NCBI GenBank assembly: GCA_030490835.1
Contig: CM059971.1
Span: 69,768,224-69,832,223, forward strand
Source of the DNA: Annona cherimola
Lineage: Eukaryota; Streptophyta; Magnoliopsida; Magnoliales; Annonaceae
Reading direction: 5' to 3'
Length of the DNA: 64,000 nt
The position numbers and the translations under genes were made by a program. This document shows positions 26,001 through 36,240 of this stretch, one piece after another. Position 1 is the stretch's first letter. Each line of letters starts with the position of its first letter. The notes under the pieces were generated by a model. The model made no database searches, was not told the origin of the DNA, and saw only the letters and a program-made list of their open reading frames with translations.

Positions 26001-27219
26001 ACCATGGAAACCAGTAACGTGTCTTGTCTCTTACCCCCCTCAAGCTGTTTTCAAATTAGGAGACATGAAATAAAGGCTCAAGCACATAGTTTGCTAGTTT
26101 AGGGGCACACTTGGGCTTGTTTTCCTGTTGGTAAAGAAATACCTGTTGCCCCTGGTGGCATCTTATCTCATTTCTCATACATTTAAGTCCCCATAGCAAT
26201 GGGTTTCTCTTCAAATGGGAAGATGAAAGAAAGGACAAGTAAGGTAAATCTAGGTTTATTAACTTGCTGGATTGTTTGAACTCTTCCGAAATGAACATGA
26301 CTGTATGCGTGTGGCAAAGACACCTCTCCAGCTTGGCAAATATTACCTTGTAGATCCACCGTAACAGTTTGTGTATGAGGTAATTCTATCTGAATGCTTA
26401 TGCTCACTAACAAGAAAACAGTAAATCAGGATAGGAAGTTTGTCCTGCTAGCCATGCCATATTTGATGCAATTTTTTTTTTTTTTTTTTCGTTGAGGGAT
26501 ATTAGTCGCATTTCTAGGTTGCATTTTCTTTTTCTCAATGCTGAGTGATTTTGGTATTTTTTTTTTTTTGCTTCCTTCAGGTGAGTTGGGCCAAAAAAGC
26601 GAATTTGATATTTCTGTTCTTCCTGCTGCGAAAGCTGATCTTACCTTTTTACTCTTTCACCCTCTTCTGCATCATCCTCCCAATGACCATGTTCGTCCCA
26701 GAAGCTCAGTTGCCAGTTTGGGTTGTCTGCTATGTCCCTGGTGTCATGTCCATATTGAATATTCTCCCTGCTCCGAGGTCATTCCCATTCATTGTCCCTT
26801 ATCTTCTGTTTGAGAACACAATGTCTGTTACAAAATTTAATGCCATGATATCCGGTCTATTCAAATTTGGAAGCTCATATGAATGGATAGTTACAAAGAA
26901 GTTGGGCAGATCATCAGAGGCAGACTTGGTTGCTTTTGGTGAGAAAGGTGCTGAAATCCAGGTAGAAACTGTGCCTCTCCAACGGGCCTCTTCTGAATCG
27001 ATCCTTGATGAGCTGAACAAACTGGAGGCTACCAAGAAAATTGCAAAGAAAAGGAGAAACCGGATCTATAGGCAAGAACTTGCACTAGCATTCCTTCTGC
27101 TAACAGCCTCTGCTAGAAGCTTGTTGTCGGCCCAAGGCATCCACTTCTATTTTCTTTTGTTCCAAGGAATCACTTTCCTGGTGGTTGGTCTTGATCTGAT
27201 TGGGGAGCAGGTTAGCTGA
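14082..27219 (+). CDS. CSLC: Cellulose synthase-like C protein (xyloglucan glucan synthase), five exons
   Basis: Exons 14082-14804, 21492-21800, 22460-22750, 23026-23139 and 26581-27219 join in phase 0 at GT-AG borders and give 691 aa, the usual CSLC size. It is a GT2 glycosyltransferase. CSLC proteins make the beta-1,4-glucan backbone of xyloglucan from UDP-glucose in the Golgi membrane. Catalytic features are in order: 'VLDDSDD' near residues 264-270, 'FDADF' with DAD at 326-328, 'TVEDMD' with ED at 419-420, and 'QQHRW' at 456-460. Hydrophobic segments lie at about 118-137 and 177-200 before the catalytic loop, and several more lie between about 486 and 690. Residues 1-60 are Ser/Pro/Ala-rich and poorly conserved in the family. 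Exon 1 is very GC-rich while the introns are AT-rich. Introns 1 and 4 (6.7 and 3.4 kb) are long and carry repeats. No break is seen, so it should be functional. The exact CSLC subgroup is not assigned. Confidence 0.95.
15536..15987 (+). repeat. 5' LTR of the copia-like element
   Basis: Starts TGTTAGGCGTG and ends CCTAACA. A promoter is expected here in the family, but I see no certain TATA box. Confidence 0.85.
15990..16001 (+). other. Primer-binding site of the LTR element
   Basis: 'tggtatcaaagc' is complementary to the 3' end of plant initiator tRNA-Met, with one difference (A for G) from the common TGGTATCAGAGC form. Confidence 0.8.
16117..18137 (+). mobile_element. Solo LTR (Ty3/gypsy, Tekay/Del-like), nested in the copia-like element
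   Basis: A 2021-bp block starts TGAAACACCCTAAACCC and ends AGGGCTGTGACA. The ends form a short imperfect inverted repeat of the TGTCACACCC type known from Tekay/Del chromovirus LTRs. It is flanked by GCTAC (16112-16116) and GCAAC (18138-18142), a 4/5 match for a 5-bp target duplication. The sequences on either side continue the copia internal text. No coding frame is convincing, as expected for an LTR, and there is no second copy or internal region. It therefore looks like the product of LTR-LTR recombination. The family name rests on memory of the termini. Confidence 0.65.
18723..19171 (+). repeat. 3' LTR of the copia-like element
   Basis: Starts TGTTAGATTTG and ends CCTAACA, followed at once by the duplicated AATGT. 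It differs from the 5' LTR at scattered sites, so the insertion is not recent. Confidence 0.85.
20340..20815. repeat. Palindromic repeat in CSLC intron 1
   Basis: Left-arm phrases 'gatacttttgatagatccaa' and 'tttcagttaaaataccaaaa' pair with right-arm 'ttggatttgtccaaagtatc' and 'ttttgttatcttaactgaat'. The outer arms carry 'tgcaaatgtgcctatg' and its inverse near 20760-20790. It resembles an old MITE of the E type. Ends and target duplication are not resolved. Confidence 0.5.
22788..22962 (+). mobile_element. Au-type SINE remnant in CSLC intron 3
   Basis: The tRNA-like head has a box-B-like 'gtcatgggttcaggt' at about 22830-22844. The body follows the plant Au SINE pattern in order: 'gtactatagaccc', 'gtgatccgaccgttccctga', 'aagaacttaatgcactgggt' and 'tgcccctttat', where the family has GTACAATAGACCC...TGGTCCGG...CTTAGTGCACCGGGCTGCCC. 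Most differences are C to T or G to A, so this is an old methylated copy. It lies between exons 3 and 4 in sense orientation. Au SINEs are Pol III-derived, but this copy is probably inactive. Confidence 0.75.
23140..26580 (+). other. CSLC intron 4, 3.4 kb, mostly non-coding repeats
   Basis: Starts GTCAGG and ends CTTCAG after a pyrimidine-rich stretch. It contains a palindromic element (about 24190-24396), poly-T runs (about 26471-26489 and 26558-26569) and two patches with 'gcaaatatgtttatgag'-like text (about 24860-24990 and 25680-25750) that echo the E-type repeats. The frames inside it, such as 24380-24736, show no known domain. Confidence 0.7.
24190..24396. repeat. Inverted-repeat (MITE-like) element in CSLC intron 4
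   Basis: The left arm 'tgggtcctactaatagtggt' and 'cagcgtgccaaaattta' pairs with the right arm 'taaaatttggcatgctaact' and 'gatctaagtgggaccca'. The total is about 0.2 kb. No clear target duplication was found. Confidence 0.5.
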
Positions 27220-27860
27220 CGTTAACCAACATTGCTGCTACAATGGCAGAGATGGCTGCTTTTCCATTATGAGCTCAATTGCAAGATAGAATTTTCTGTA
27301 TGGGATGCTCGGGCGACCAATGCCTCGGTTGCAGGTCACATTGGCCACATTTATAGGTCATCCAGGCCGTTCAATAATCATTTTCATGGCATCGACTGCC
27401 CTCATTTGGATATTGTTGAAGCTCCCTAGTCAATTGTCGAGCATTCCCTGCAGTACCTATGTATCTGTCACTTAGGTATGTATATATGCATCATATTTAT
27501 TGACTACAGAGGCAAAATAATGTGTTGGTGTTGCTGTCACTGCTGCTGATGTTCCGGAGATTGATTTGCGTCTGTGGGGAAAAAATCTCCTACGCGAAAC
27601 TAGGATTTTGTTCTGTACCTTGTAGGAAATGGGGCGATTCATGATTTTTCTTGTTTGTTGTTCACTTGTTTGTTTTCAGAAAGTGTACATTGGCCTGCAT
27701 GTGTGTTGGTGGGCACCATTGAATTTACATTTGTTGATTTTTTGTTAGGGAGTGATTCAAGTCAGACATGAAGACCCATCTTTAGGTGCTTGTTACCATG
27801 TCTTTAATCTCTTGAAATAGATGTGGGTTTACTTGAGATGATGTTTATTTTTTTCTATTA
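27220..27860 (+). other. Probable 3' UTR and terminator region of CSLC
   Basis: This stretch after the TGA at 27217-27219 keeps a gene-like base composition for about 600 bp, then the DNA turns AT-rich. The exact poly(A) site is not placed. No other gene is seen before the MITE at 28038. Confidence 0.4.
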
Positions 27861-28037
27861 CCGAATTACATCAAAATTACCAACTAAAGGGAGATGGTGA
27901 GGAGAGTGATCAAAAAGAAAATTAAATCAAAACTAATTATTCGCAAACAAATTATTACAAAGCAAAATAGAAAAACAAATCTAACTACAGAGCAAATTTT
28001 TTTTTTTTTTTTAAAACTCAGGTTACTTATCTTTTTA

Positions 28038-28327
28038 GGGTGTGTTTGGTTGGAGGTAAAACTTTTGATGAAAAGTTTTTGAGATAGAAGTTGTCACATT
28101 GATAGAAAATGATGTGATATAATAGGAGTAATGATGAGAAATAAAGAGAATAAAATTAAAATAGATAGGTTAGTTGTATAGATAGTTGTGTAGAAATGAT
28201 TGAAAAGTAAGGTAGTTTGTATAGGAAAATGTGAAAAAATAATTAAAAAATAGAGTAGTTACGGAGAGTGAAAAGTTTTAGATTGAAAAGTTTTGGTTGA
28301 TATGTTTATATCCCAAACAAATACACC
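28038..28327 (-). mobile_element. Tourist-like MITE, family B, TSD TTA
   Basis: A 290-bp element with GGGTGTGTTTGG at one end and 'caaatacacc' at the other, flanked by TTA (28035-28037 and 28328-28330). It is in the opposite orientation to the 6.9 and 51 kb copies ('aaaatagataggttagttgt', 'gtgaaaagttttagattgaa'). The TTA duplication is the clearest evidence for the PIF/Harbinger assignment of this family. Confidence 0.75.
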
Positions 28328-28330
28328 TTA

Positions 28331-30176
28331 TAGATTATTAATCTACTGGATTGAAATAAAAAGTCAGACGGGGGAGAGATTCCCCCAAAGCTTTGCCGGG
28401 ACCTCTTTTATAGGCGGAAGTCTTATCCGCTAGATGTAAAATCTGTGAATTGATATCAATCTCTTTGGAAATTGCTAATTGCTTGGGGTATGATTTCTCT
28501 CTACTTAGATGTAAAATCTGCATGCCACCTAGATTATGTGAATTGAACTGCTGCTAATCTGGCCAAATTGGAATTGCATTGAATTATTTGATTGCTGCAA
28601 TAGGTGAAAAAGATTTTCCCACTGTAACGAGATTGGGAAGGAACCAGTCTTAGGATCGTGCCATCTAAGTGATGACGAGTGAGGATGGTGACCGGTTGAT
28701 TTTTGTTGCTGCTTGGTGATGAACGGTGATTTCTGCTAGTCGTGGTTGTGGCTGGCCTTGATTTCCATGATGAATGACCAGATTTGGACGCTTAAACAGT
28801 GGTGGAAAACTGATGACATTGATCAATGACCCTATAAAAATATTTTTTAAATTTGACCCCAATGATTTTAATAAACCAATGAACATCCCAAATCATTAAA
28901 AAGAAGGTTTTATTATAAAACATGATTTTCAAGAATTTTACATGAAATCTTTATATAAATGCCATCTTCCATAATTAAGAAGTGTGGAATAATATAAGTT
29001 GTATGCAAAAATAGGCACTTGGAGTCATTCGGAGCTGAGACCACTCGTTGCATGTACTAGGAAACACAAAGTTCCCACATTGTTATGAATCTATGATTAA
29101 TGTTATGAAATAATTTATATAAAGTATTTGATTTAGCATGCTCGGGTCCTACGCCTGTTGTTGATTAGAGCCTTTGGGGTTCATTATTATAGCAAACTTC
29201 ATATCGTTTTTTTTATAGGTACCTGGTGTTTTTGAAATTTGCACATTTGACTTATAAGTTTCATATTTGCCTGATATAGGCAGCTATGAATGATTCAATT
29301 TGCATCTTTGAACCTAAGGCTGTGAACCTATGGACGTGAAATGACCAAAATATCCATCTAATACCCTAAATGCATATACATTGATTCTCTGTGTAGAATT
29401 CAACATATTCTTTTATGCGGGGAACCTAACGAAGAAACCCACCGCAATGAAATTCGGCCAAAATATGTTTACCCATTTGAGGTTTATGGAAGGGTATTTT
29501 AGTCATTTCATGTGATAAGTACGGTCTGCGCTTCACCTAAGATGGGATGATACTCGGATAAGATGGAATAAAATTTTTTATTTTTCAAAACATTTTTTCC
29601 ATTTCCAAAAAATAAGAGTCTACTTTTTTCGTCCTGATACAATTTTTTCCAATTCTAAGACACATTTTTCGATTCTCAATATACAATGATACTTTTTTTT
29701 TTTTTTTAATCTGACATTGTCATTACACCATTATCCATCTAAGTTGTGAATAACTCAATTGTGAAAATATGAGCCAACAAGTTCAAGTTTTCAAACGCGA
29801 GATATCCATGTGTAAAAACCTCACTTCATATTCTGAGTTTTCGTAGAGAGGTGCTTTTCCGGAGAAAAATATCAAAAAAGGAAGAATGCATTATCCGTCA
29901 CTAGAGTAGAAAATAAGAGCAGTTGATCAGGGGCAGGTTGATTCAACGATACTTGGTTTTTTAGTACTTTTCACTTGAAAAAAAAAGAAAGAGAAAAAAA
30001 AAAATTTACCTCCATTCCTCTTCCTGGCTGGCATCCTGGACTTGGATTGAGCTTGTATGACCGCTGTTGAAATGTGCTGCATTCCCTCCTTGACTTTGAC
30101 AACATTGTCTTGCCATAGAAAGCAAGAAACAGCTCAATGGAAAAAATGCTAGTAGCTTTTGTTTACTTATTTATTA
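28331..30176. other. Intergenic DNA, no gene recognised
   Basis: Base composition varies, with a less AT-rich patch at about 28620-28800. A run of T at about 29693-29707 and an A-rich run at 29980-30004 are simple sequence. No reading frame shows a known domain. Confidence 0.4.
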
Positions 30177-30185
30177 ATATTATTA

Positions 30186-30625
30186 GGGTTATTCTCAAAT
30201 ATACTAACTACGTTTGACCTTAATTCCAAATATACCCGTTATATTTTAAAATCCCAAATATATCCATTAAGTTAGTATTTAATCCCAAAAATACCAATTC
30301 CGTAAAAAACCGTTAGTTAAATTTTTTTAAATACCCAAAATACCCCTGTTGCAAAATAATAAATGATGAAATGAATAAAAAGAAAATGAAATTAAGGCAC
30401 TTTAAATTTAGAATTCATGTGCAATTAGCGCAATAACGAGTTATAACATTCAATTTTTTTCAATTATGTGATAAATTTGAGGGGAATATTAGTAATTGTA
30501 CATTTTCTAACGGCGTTATTTTTGGAATTAAATGCAAACGTAGTGGGTATATTTGGAATTTTAGAAATGTAGTGCATATATTTAGAATTAAGGTCAAATG
30601 TAGTGAGTATATTTGAGAATAATCC
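30186..30625. mobile_element. Palindromic MULE-type MITE, 9-bp TSD
   Basis: A 440-bp element with ends GGGTTATTCTCAAATATA and 'tatatttgagaataatcc', flanked by ATATTATTA (30177-30185 and 30626-30634). The arms repeat 'ccaaatata' phrases and pair over more than 100 bp ('gaccttaattccaaatatac' with 'tatttagaattaaggtcaaa'). The nine-base duplication again indicates a Mutator-type origin, though the flank is a simple ATT-rich stretch, which weakens that one point. No ORF. Confidence 0.65.
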
Positions 30626-30839
30626 ATATTATTATTATTATCATCATTACAATATTTTCTTAAAAGAAAGTAATGGTATTGATGGATTTTCTTTGCACTT
30701 TTTACTAGTCTAGCAAAAAGCATAGCTACTCCGCTTAGAAATAGCAAACCTCCTTTTTAGTATTCTTCAAAGTTCAAACACTGTCACCGCCATTAATCTC
30801 GAAATCTACATCCTTCCGATCTCCAATTATTCAACATCG

Positions 30840-31190
30840 CGACTTGACTCAATCATTTATGGAGAATGCTTCTATCAAATTCTTCTTATATGTAATCTCT
30901 TCATTTTTAATATTTCAGTGGTGGATAAAAAATTCACTCCATCTAATATATTGAATATCATTCACATTATCATACAAACACTTTCATTTGTTTATTATTA
31001 TTGTATATAAGCCTGATCTATAAATATGTAAAATTAATGTGATAAATAATTTAATATTAAATATTAATTTTTGAGTAGAATTTTCAATATATAAACTATC
31101 AAAAATATTATTACTATATAGATAAATGATTCTATAAAATACAATTATATTTTAATACATATGTAAATGAATCTAAGCATTTTTTCTGAG
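30840..31190 (+). repeat. Dispersed repeat D, left part of a copy split by the LINE
   Basis: It matches 35700-36020 in order: 'atgcttctat', 'cttatatgtaat', 'ttgtatataagcctgatcta' region, 'aatttaatattaaatatt', 'gataaatgattctataaaat', then 'aatgaatctaagcatttttt'. The copy resumes after the LINE at 34212, so the LINE inserted into it. Confidence 0.55.
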
Positions 31191-34100
31191 AAATGGGCAA
31201 GGGTTGCTAGGGCGTCCCCCCGGAAGCGACGCGACACAACAACGTCCGGTTGTGACGAGAAGTCAACAAAGGTTCCCATGCCTTTATGGACGTGGTTTAG
31301 GGAAGAAGGTGATATCAAAACGCAAGGTCCGTTTTGCCTCGTGGAATGTTGGGACTCTTTCAGGGAAAAGTATGGAAGTAGTAGATGTTATGAGAAGGAG
31401 AAAAATTAATATAGCATGCCTTCAAGAGACTAGGTGGAAAGGAGAGAAGGCTAAAGAGATTAATGGATTCAAATTATGGTATATAGGCAAAGATGATAAT
31501 AGAAATGGTGTAGGGATAATAGTAGATAACAATTTCATAAATAAAGTTGTAGATGTCAATAGAGTAAATGATAGAATTATTCAAATAAAACTTGTATTAG
31601 GTGCAGAGGTTTTAAATGTGATTAGTGCTTATGCACCACAAGTAGGATTAGATGATAGAATCAAGAAACAATTTTGGGATGACTTAGATAGTATTATGCA
31701 AAGAACATCTAACCAAGAAAAAGTTGTGATAGGCGGAGATTTAAATGGACATGTAGGAAAAGAGAAGGTAGGATATGAGAGAAGTCATGGGGGCTTTGGT
31801 TTTGGAATAAGGAACGAAATGGGGAATGCCATTTTGGACTTTGCTATAGCATATGATTTGGTTATAGCTAATACCTTATTTCAAAAACGAGATGAACACT
31901 TAATAACTTTTAAGAGTGAGACCAATTCTAGCCAAATAGATTTCTTCCTTATAAGAAAATTGGATAGATCCCTTTGTATAAATTGTAAAGTTATCCCAGG
32001 TGAGAGTTTAGCTATGCAGCATAGATTATTAGTGATGGATATATATACACAAAAAGAGTCAACAAAAACTGAAGACAATGTTATTCCAAAAATTAAATGG
32101 TGGAATTTAAAAGGAAACAACATAGAACTTTTTAGAAAAAGAATGATAGAAGAAGTTAAATGGGACACACAAGAAGATGGAGTAGAATCGATGTGGGATA
32201 AAATGGCAATTAACATAAAAGAAGTAGGACAAAGTATTGTAGGTGTATATAAAAATCGTAGATCCCCACATAGAGAAACTTGGTGGTGGAATGAAGATGT
32301 CCAAAAAGCTATAAATGATAAACAAGAAAAGTTTAAGACATGGCAGGAAAATAAAAATGATGTCAACTTACAACAATACAAACTATCAAAAAAAGCTACT
32401 AATAAGATTATTAGTGATGCTAAACACAAAGCTTATGAGAGCCTATATGACAGATTAGGAACTAGACAAGGTGAAAAAGATATTTTTAAGTTGGCTAAAT
32501 TAAGAGAAAATAAGGGCAAAGATTTAACACATGTTAGATGTATTAAAAGTGAGGACCAAAGAGTTCTAGTCAAAGATGATAATATTAAGGAAAGATGGAA
32601 AACTTATTTTTATAGTTTACTAAATGATACCCCACACGAACAATTAACATTAGATGTTAGTCTAAATAGGGAAGAAAATAGGAATATCAGTTATTTCACA
32701 AAAATTCGAATATCTGAAGTAAAGGAAGCTCTAAGGAAAATGAAAACAGGAAAAGCTTTAGGCCCAGATAATATACCAATTGAGACATGGAAGTGCATGG
32801 GAGATGTAGGTGCAACATGGTTAACAAATCTTTTTAACAAGATTATAAAAACGAAGTTAATGCCAAGTGAATGGAGGAAAAACATTATAGTTCCAATTTA
32901 TAAAAATAAGGGAGATATTCAAAATTGTGCAAATTATCGTGGAATAAAATTAATGAGTCATACTATGAAATTATGGGAAAGAGTAATTGAACATAGACTA
33001 AGACGGGAAACTAATATATCTGAAAATCAATTTGGTTTTATGCCAGGAAGATCAACTATTGAAGCTATTTTCTTACTTAGACAACTATTTGAAAAGTATA
33101 GGGAGAAGAAAAAGAACTTATACATGATTTTTATTGATTTAGAAAAAGCTTATGATCGAGTACCAAGAAAGTTAATATGACAAGTGATGAGGAAAAAAGG
33201 AATTAATGACAGATACATTGATATTATTAAAGATATGTATGAGGGGGCTGTTACAAATGTGAGAACCATTAGTGGAGATACTAATGTCTTCCCAGTTAAA
33301 ATAGGTTTACATCAAGGCTCAGCCTTGAGTCCTTACCTTTTTACCTTAGTAATAGATGAAATTACTAGACATCTCCAAGAAGAAGTACCTTGGTGTATGT
33401 TATTTGCAGATGACATTGTTCTAATAGATGAAAGTAAAGAAGGACTAAATTTAAAATTGAATAGGTGGGTAGATGCTCTAGAATCTAATGGTTTTAGAAT
33501 TAGTCGCACAAAAACTGAATATATGAAATGCAATTTTAATAATAGTGAGAACCCGGATGATGAACCAATTAAGATTTTAGATCAAACAGTAACAAAAACT
33601 AATCACTTTCGGTACTTAGGATCAATAGTTCAAGAGAACGGGGAAATCGAGAAAGATATAATACATAGAATTCAAGCAGGATGGAAGAAATGGAGAAGTG
33701 CGTCAGGAATTTTATGTGACCGTCGAGTTCCAGTTAAATTAAAAGGAAAATTTTATAAGACTACGATTAGACTTGCTATGCTTTATGGGGCAGAATGTTG
33801 GGCAGTTAAAGAGCAACATATACAAAAAATGAGCGTAGCGGAAATGAGAATGTTAAGGTGGATGAGTGGTAAAACAAGAAAAGATAAAATTAGGAATGAA
33901 ATAATTCGAGAAAACTTAAAAGTGAGACCAATTAATGATAAAATGAGAGAAAATAGATTAAGATGGTTTGGTCATGTTAAAAGGAGGCCCGAAGTAGCAC
34001 CGGTTAGGAAAACAGAGTTTATCCAAGTAGAAGGTGGTAGAAGAATGAGAGGAAGACCCAAAAAAACATGGATGGAAGTAATTAAACAAGATTTAAAAAT

Positions 34101-34211
34101 ATTACATATTACTGAAAATTTAGTCTTAAATCGCCAAGAATGGCGTAACAGAATCCATGCAGCCGACCCCACATAGGTGGGAAATGGCTTATGATGATGA
34201 TGATGATGATG
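31191..34211 (+). mobile_element. RTE-clade LINE, near full length
   Basis: The boundaries come from comparison with an empty copy of the host repeat (35990-36080) and from the end in a (TGA)n microsatellite tail at about 34191-34211, typical of RTE elements rather than poly(A). At about 3.0 kb this is close to a full RTE. The single ORF (31204-34176) codes an endonuclease and a reverse transcriptase. I find no clear target duplication. A host segment of about 28 bp, present in the empty copy, is missing at the insertion point. Confidence 0.8.
31204..34176 (+). pseudogene. RTE LINE polyprotein (AP endonuclease plus reverse transcriptase), one nonsense codon
   Basis: One frame of 991 codons is interrupted only by TGA at 33178-33180. 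EEP endonuclease motifs: 'FASWNVGTL' (Asn 48), 'CLQETRWKG' (Glu 75), 'SAYAPQ', 'GGDLNGHVG', 'SQIDFFL' and 'QHRLLVMD'. The RT follows: 'GKALGPDNIP', 'YRGIKLMSH', 'NQFGFMPGRST', 'FIDLEKAYDRVPR' with the first catalytic Asp, then after the stop 'LHQGSALSPYLF' and 'FADDIVL' (FADD at about 33403-33414). The C-terminal part 'RLRWFGHVKRRP' is typical of plant RTE elements. The true start is uncertain; the ATG at 31204 is simply the first in frame. The stop falls where relatives, from memory, have Trp, so TGG to TGA is likely. It copies its own RNA by target-primed reverse transcription. All visible catalytic residues are kept, so inactivation is recent or incomplete. Confidence 0.85.
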
Positions 34212-34212
34212 A
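34191..34212 (+). repeat. (TGA)n tail of the LINE
   Basis: About seven TGA/ATG units right after 'gggaaatggctt'. Such microsatellite tails mark RTE 3' ends. Confidence 0.8.
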
Positions 34213-34857
34213 AGCAAATGTAACCTATGTACATACTTAATTTAGACGAAATTTGGTTTGCTAGCTATAGAAATGAAGGTAAGCATAATAAATTGATTTG
34301 ATTTTAAATCAATAATCAAAATCTAAAAAAAGAAGAGGGTTTCATAAAAAAGAGGAGGGGTTATATGGAATCATTTATATGTAATCCGAGCCCATTATTT
34401 ATAACAGGGAAAATTATTGTAGACTAACTTTATCAAATTTAAAATTATTTTTTTAATATCTAAATCATCTAAAAGATCATTACTATGTTGATAAATAATT
34501 TTATAAAGTATTGTTGCATTCTAATACTTATGTAAATGAAAATATGTATTTTTTTTATAATTTACACATGAATAGATATAAATATAAGCAAAAGTGGCCT
34601 ATCAACATCTTTGATTTTAATGAAACTTAGTCAGTTAGCTAAACAACCGAAGCTAAAAATAATGGATAGAGTAAATTTTTAACAATAATTAAAGTATTAA
34701 AAATACTTAAGTAACATGTAAATGCTTGCGAGAACTATAATTATTTGCGCAGAAGAGAAAGAAAAAGTATTTAAGTATTTTTCATAATTTACACATGAAT
34801 ATATGTATTTTTAGCGAATGTCACCCATGAACATATTTGATTTGGACGAAATCTTAC
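34212..34857 (+). repeat. Dispersed repeat D, right part and a second partial copy
   Basis: 'aagcaaatgtaacctatgta' continues the repeat broken by the LINE. At about 34400-34640 a further partial copy begins ('aatttaaaattatttttt', 'ttgataaataattttataaa', 'atttacacatgaatag'). No coding content. Confidence 0.5.
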
Positions 34858-35541
34858 GTGTATTTGAGAAGCGGTTAAACTTTTAGAAAAAAAATTCTTG
34901 GTATAAAGAGTTTGAAATAAGAGAAAATAGTACACTATGATAAAGGTAATGATGAAAATTAAAGAAAATAAAGTTAAAAAAGCCTAATTATATACATCAT
35001 GATTTATTTTAGGCTAAAATATAATATTCATTTATTTTTACAATTAGTTATTTTTTATTTTTCTTCATAGCTGTGTTTTCTTAACTTTATTTGATCTATA
35101 TACAAAATTTTGCCATTTTATAATAAATTTATATATTTATTGTTTATTTTTTGAACAATCAAGTTTTTAAGAGATAAAATGACTTAAATGCCCCTGAAAT
35201 TGATGATTTTTTTAAAAATAAACAAATAAATATATAAAACTATTGTAAAATGTCAAAACTTGATATATGGATTACATACAGTTAGAAAAACATATTTATG
35301 AAGAAAAATCAGATAAAAATAAAATAAAATAAAATAAATAAATGTTGTATTTTAGAAATATTTCGTGATGTATATAATCATGCTCTAAGTTAAAATAGAT
35401 GAGTTAGTATACGATAGTTAATAAAAATAATTAAAAAGTAAGGTAGTTATACAGGAATATGTGAAGAAATAATTAAAAATAAGGTAGTTATAGAGAGTGA
35501 AAAGTTTTGATTGAAAATTTTTATAGCCACACAAATGATAT
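34858..35541 (-). mobile_element. Tourist-like MITE, family B, split by a MULE-type MITE
   Basis: The left piece runs from 'gtgtatttgagaagcgg' to 'gaaaataaagttaaaa'. The right piece resumes at 'aagttaaaatagatgagtta' and ends at 'ttttatagccacacaaat'. The gap is exactly filled by the element at 34980-35386. The intact family text at this point is 'aataaaattaaaatagatag' (28 kb copy), so the interrupted reading is unambiguous. Confidence 0.65.
34980..35386. mobile_element. Palindromic MULE-type MITE inserted in another MITE, 9-bp TSD
   Basis: A 407-bp element flanked by AAGTTAAAA (34971-34979 and 35387-35395). Arms: 'taattatatacatcatga' against 'cgtgatgtatataatca', pairing over about 55 bp. The core text ('cttcatagctgtgttttctt', 'ttgatatatggattacatac') links it loosely to families A and C. 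Because the pre-insertion MITE sequence is known, the duplication is real and not chance. Confidence 0.75.
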
Positions 35542-36240
35542 TAAATATAACGAATGTAGTGAATTTTCCATAAGTTTCAAAATATTAAAATTGAAAGAGG
35601 TTACCTAGAATCACTTCTTTATAATTTGGTTATATAAAAACAAATCCTTTTTGGCAACGTATAAAAGTGGTGTAAGATTGAAGTACGCAAATCCAAAGAT
35701 GCTTCTATGAAACTCCTCTTATATGTAATTTCTTCTATTTTGAATATTTTGATGATTGATGAAAAATCTACTCTATTTATTATATTTAGTATTATTTATA
35801 GTATTTTTGAAAATTCTTTTATTTGTCTAAGATCACTGTCTTTGGGCCCCATTTGTAAAAGTGTAAAATCAACATAATAAAATAATTTAATATTAAATAT
35901 CAATTTTAAAGTTGTATTTTTAATATCTAAACCATCTAAACTATTATTTTTATGTGGACAAATGATTCTAGAAAGTATTATTATATTCTAATACACACGT
36001 GAAAGAATATAAGTATTTTTCTCAATTTACACATGAATATCTTCATTTTTAAGCAAATTTGGCCCATGCACATATTTGATTTAGATGAAACTAAGTCTTC
36101 TAGATATAATGTTAAATACAATGAATGGATTAAATTTTCTATCAAGTGTCAAAAATTTAAATTTTGAAGGAGTTATATAGAACGATTTTTATATAACCCA
36201 ATTACAAAGAAGTGAGCCTAATGCACATATATATAAAAGA
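35542..36240 (+). repeat. Dispersed repeat D, most complete copy
   Basis: About 0.65 kb of AT-rich DNA. It serves as the uninterrupted reference for the copy split by the LINE and for partial copies at 4020, 5285 and 34400. It has no ORF. Its class is unknown; imperfect inverted text ('gaggttacctagaatcactt' against 'gttatatagaacgattttta') hints at a non-autonomous DNA element. Confidence 0.5.

Noticed and set aside
31881..32429. 182-aa minus-strand frame
   Set aside because: Antisense shadow of the LINE endonuclease/RT ORF.
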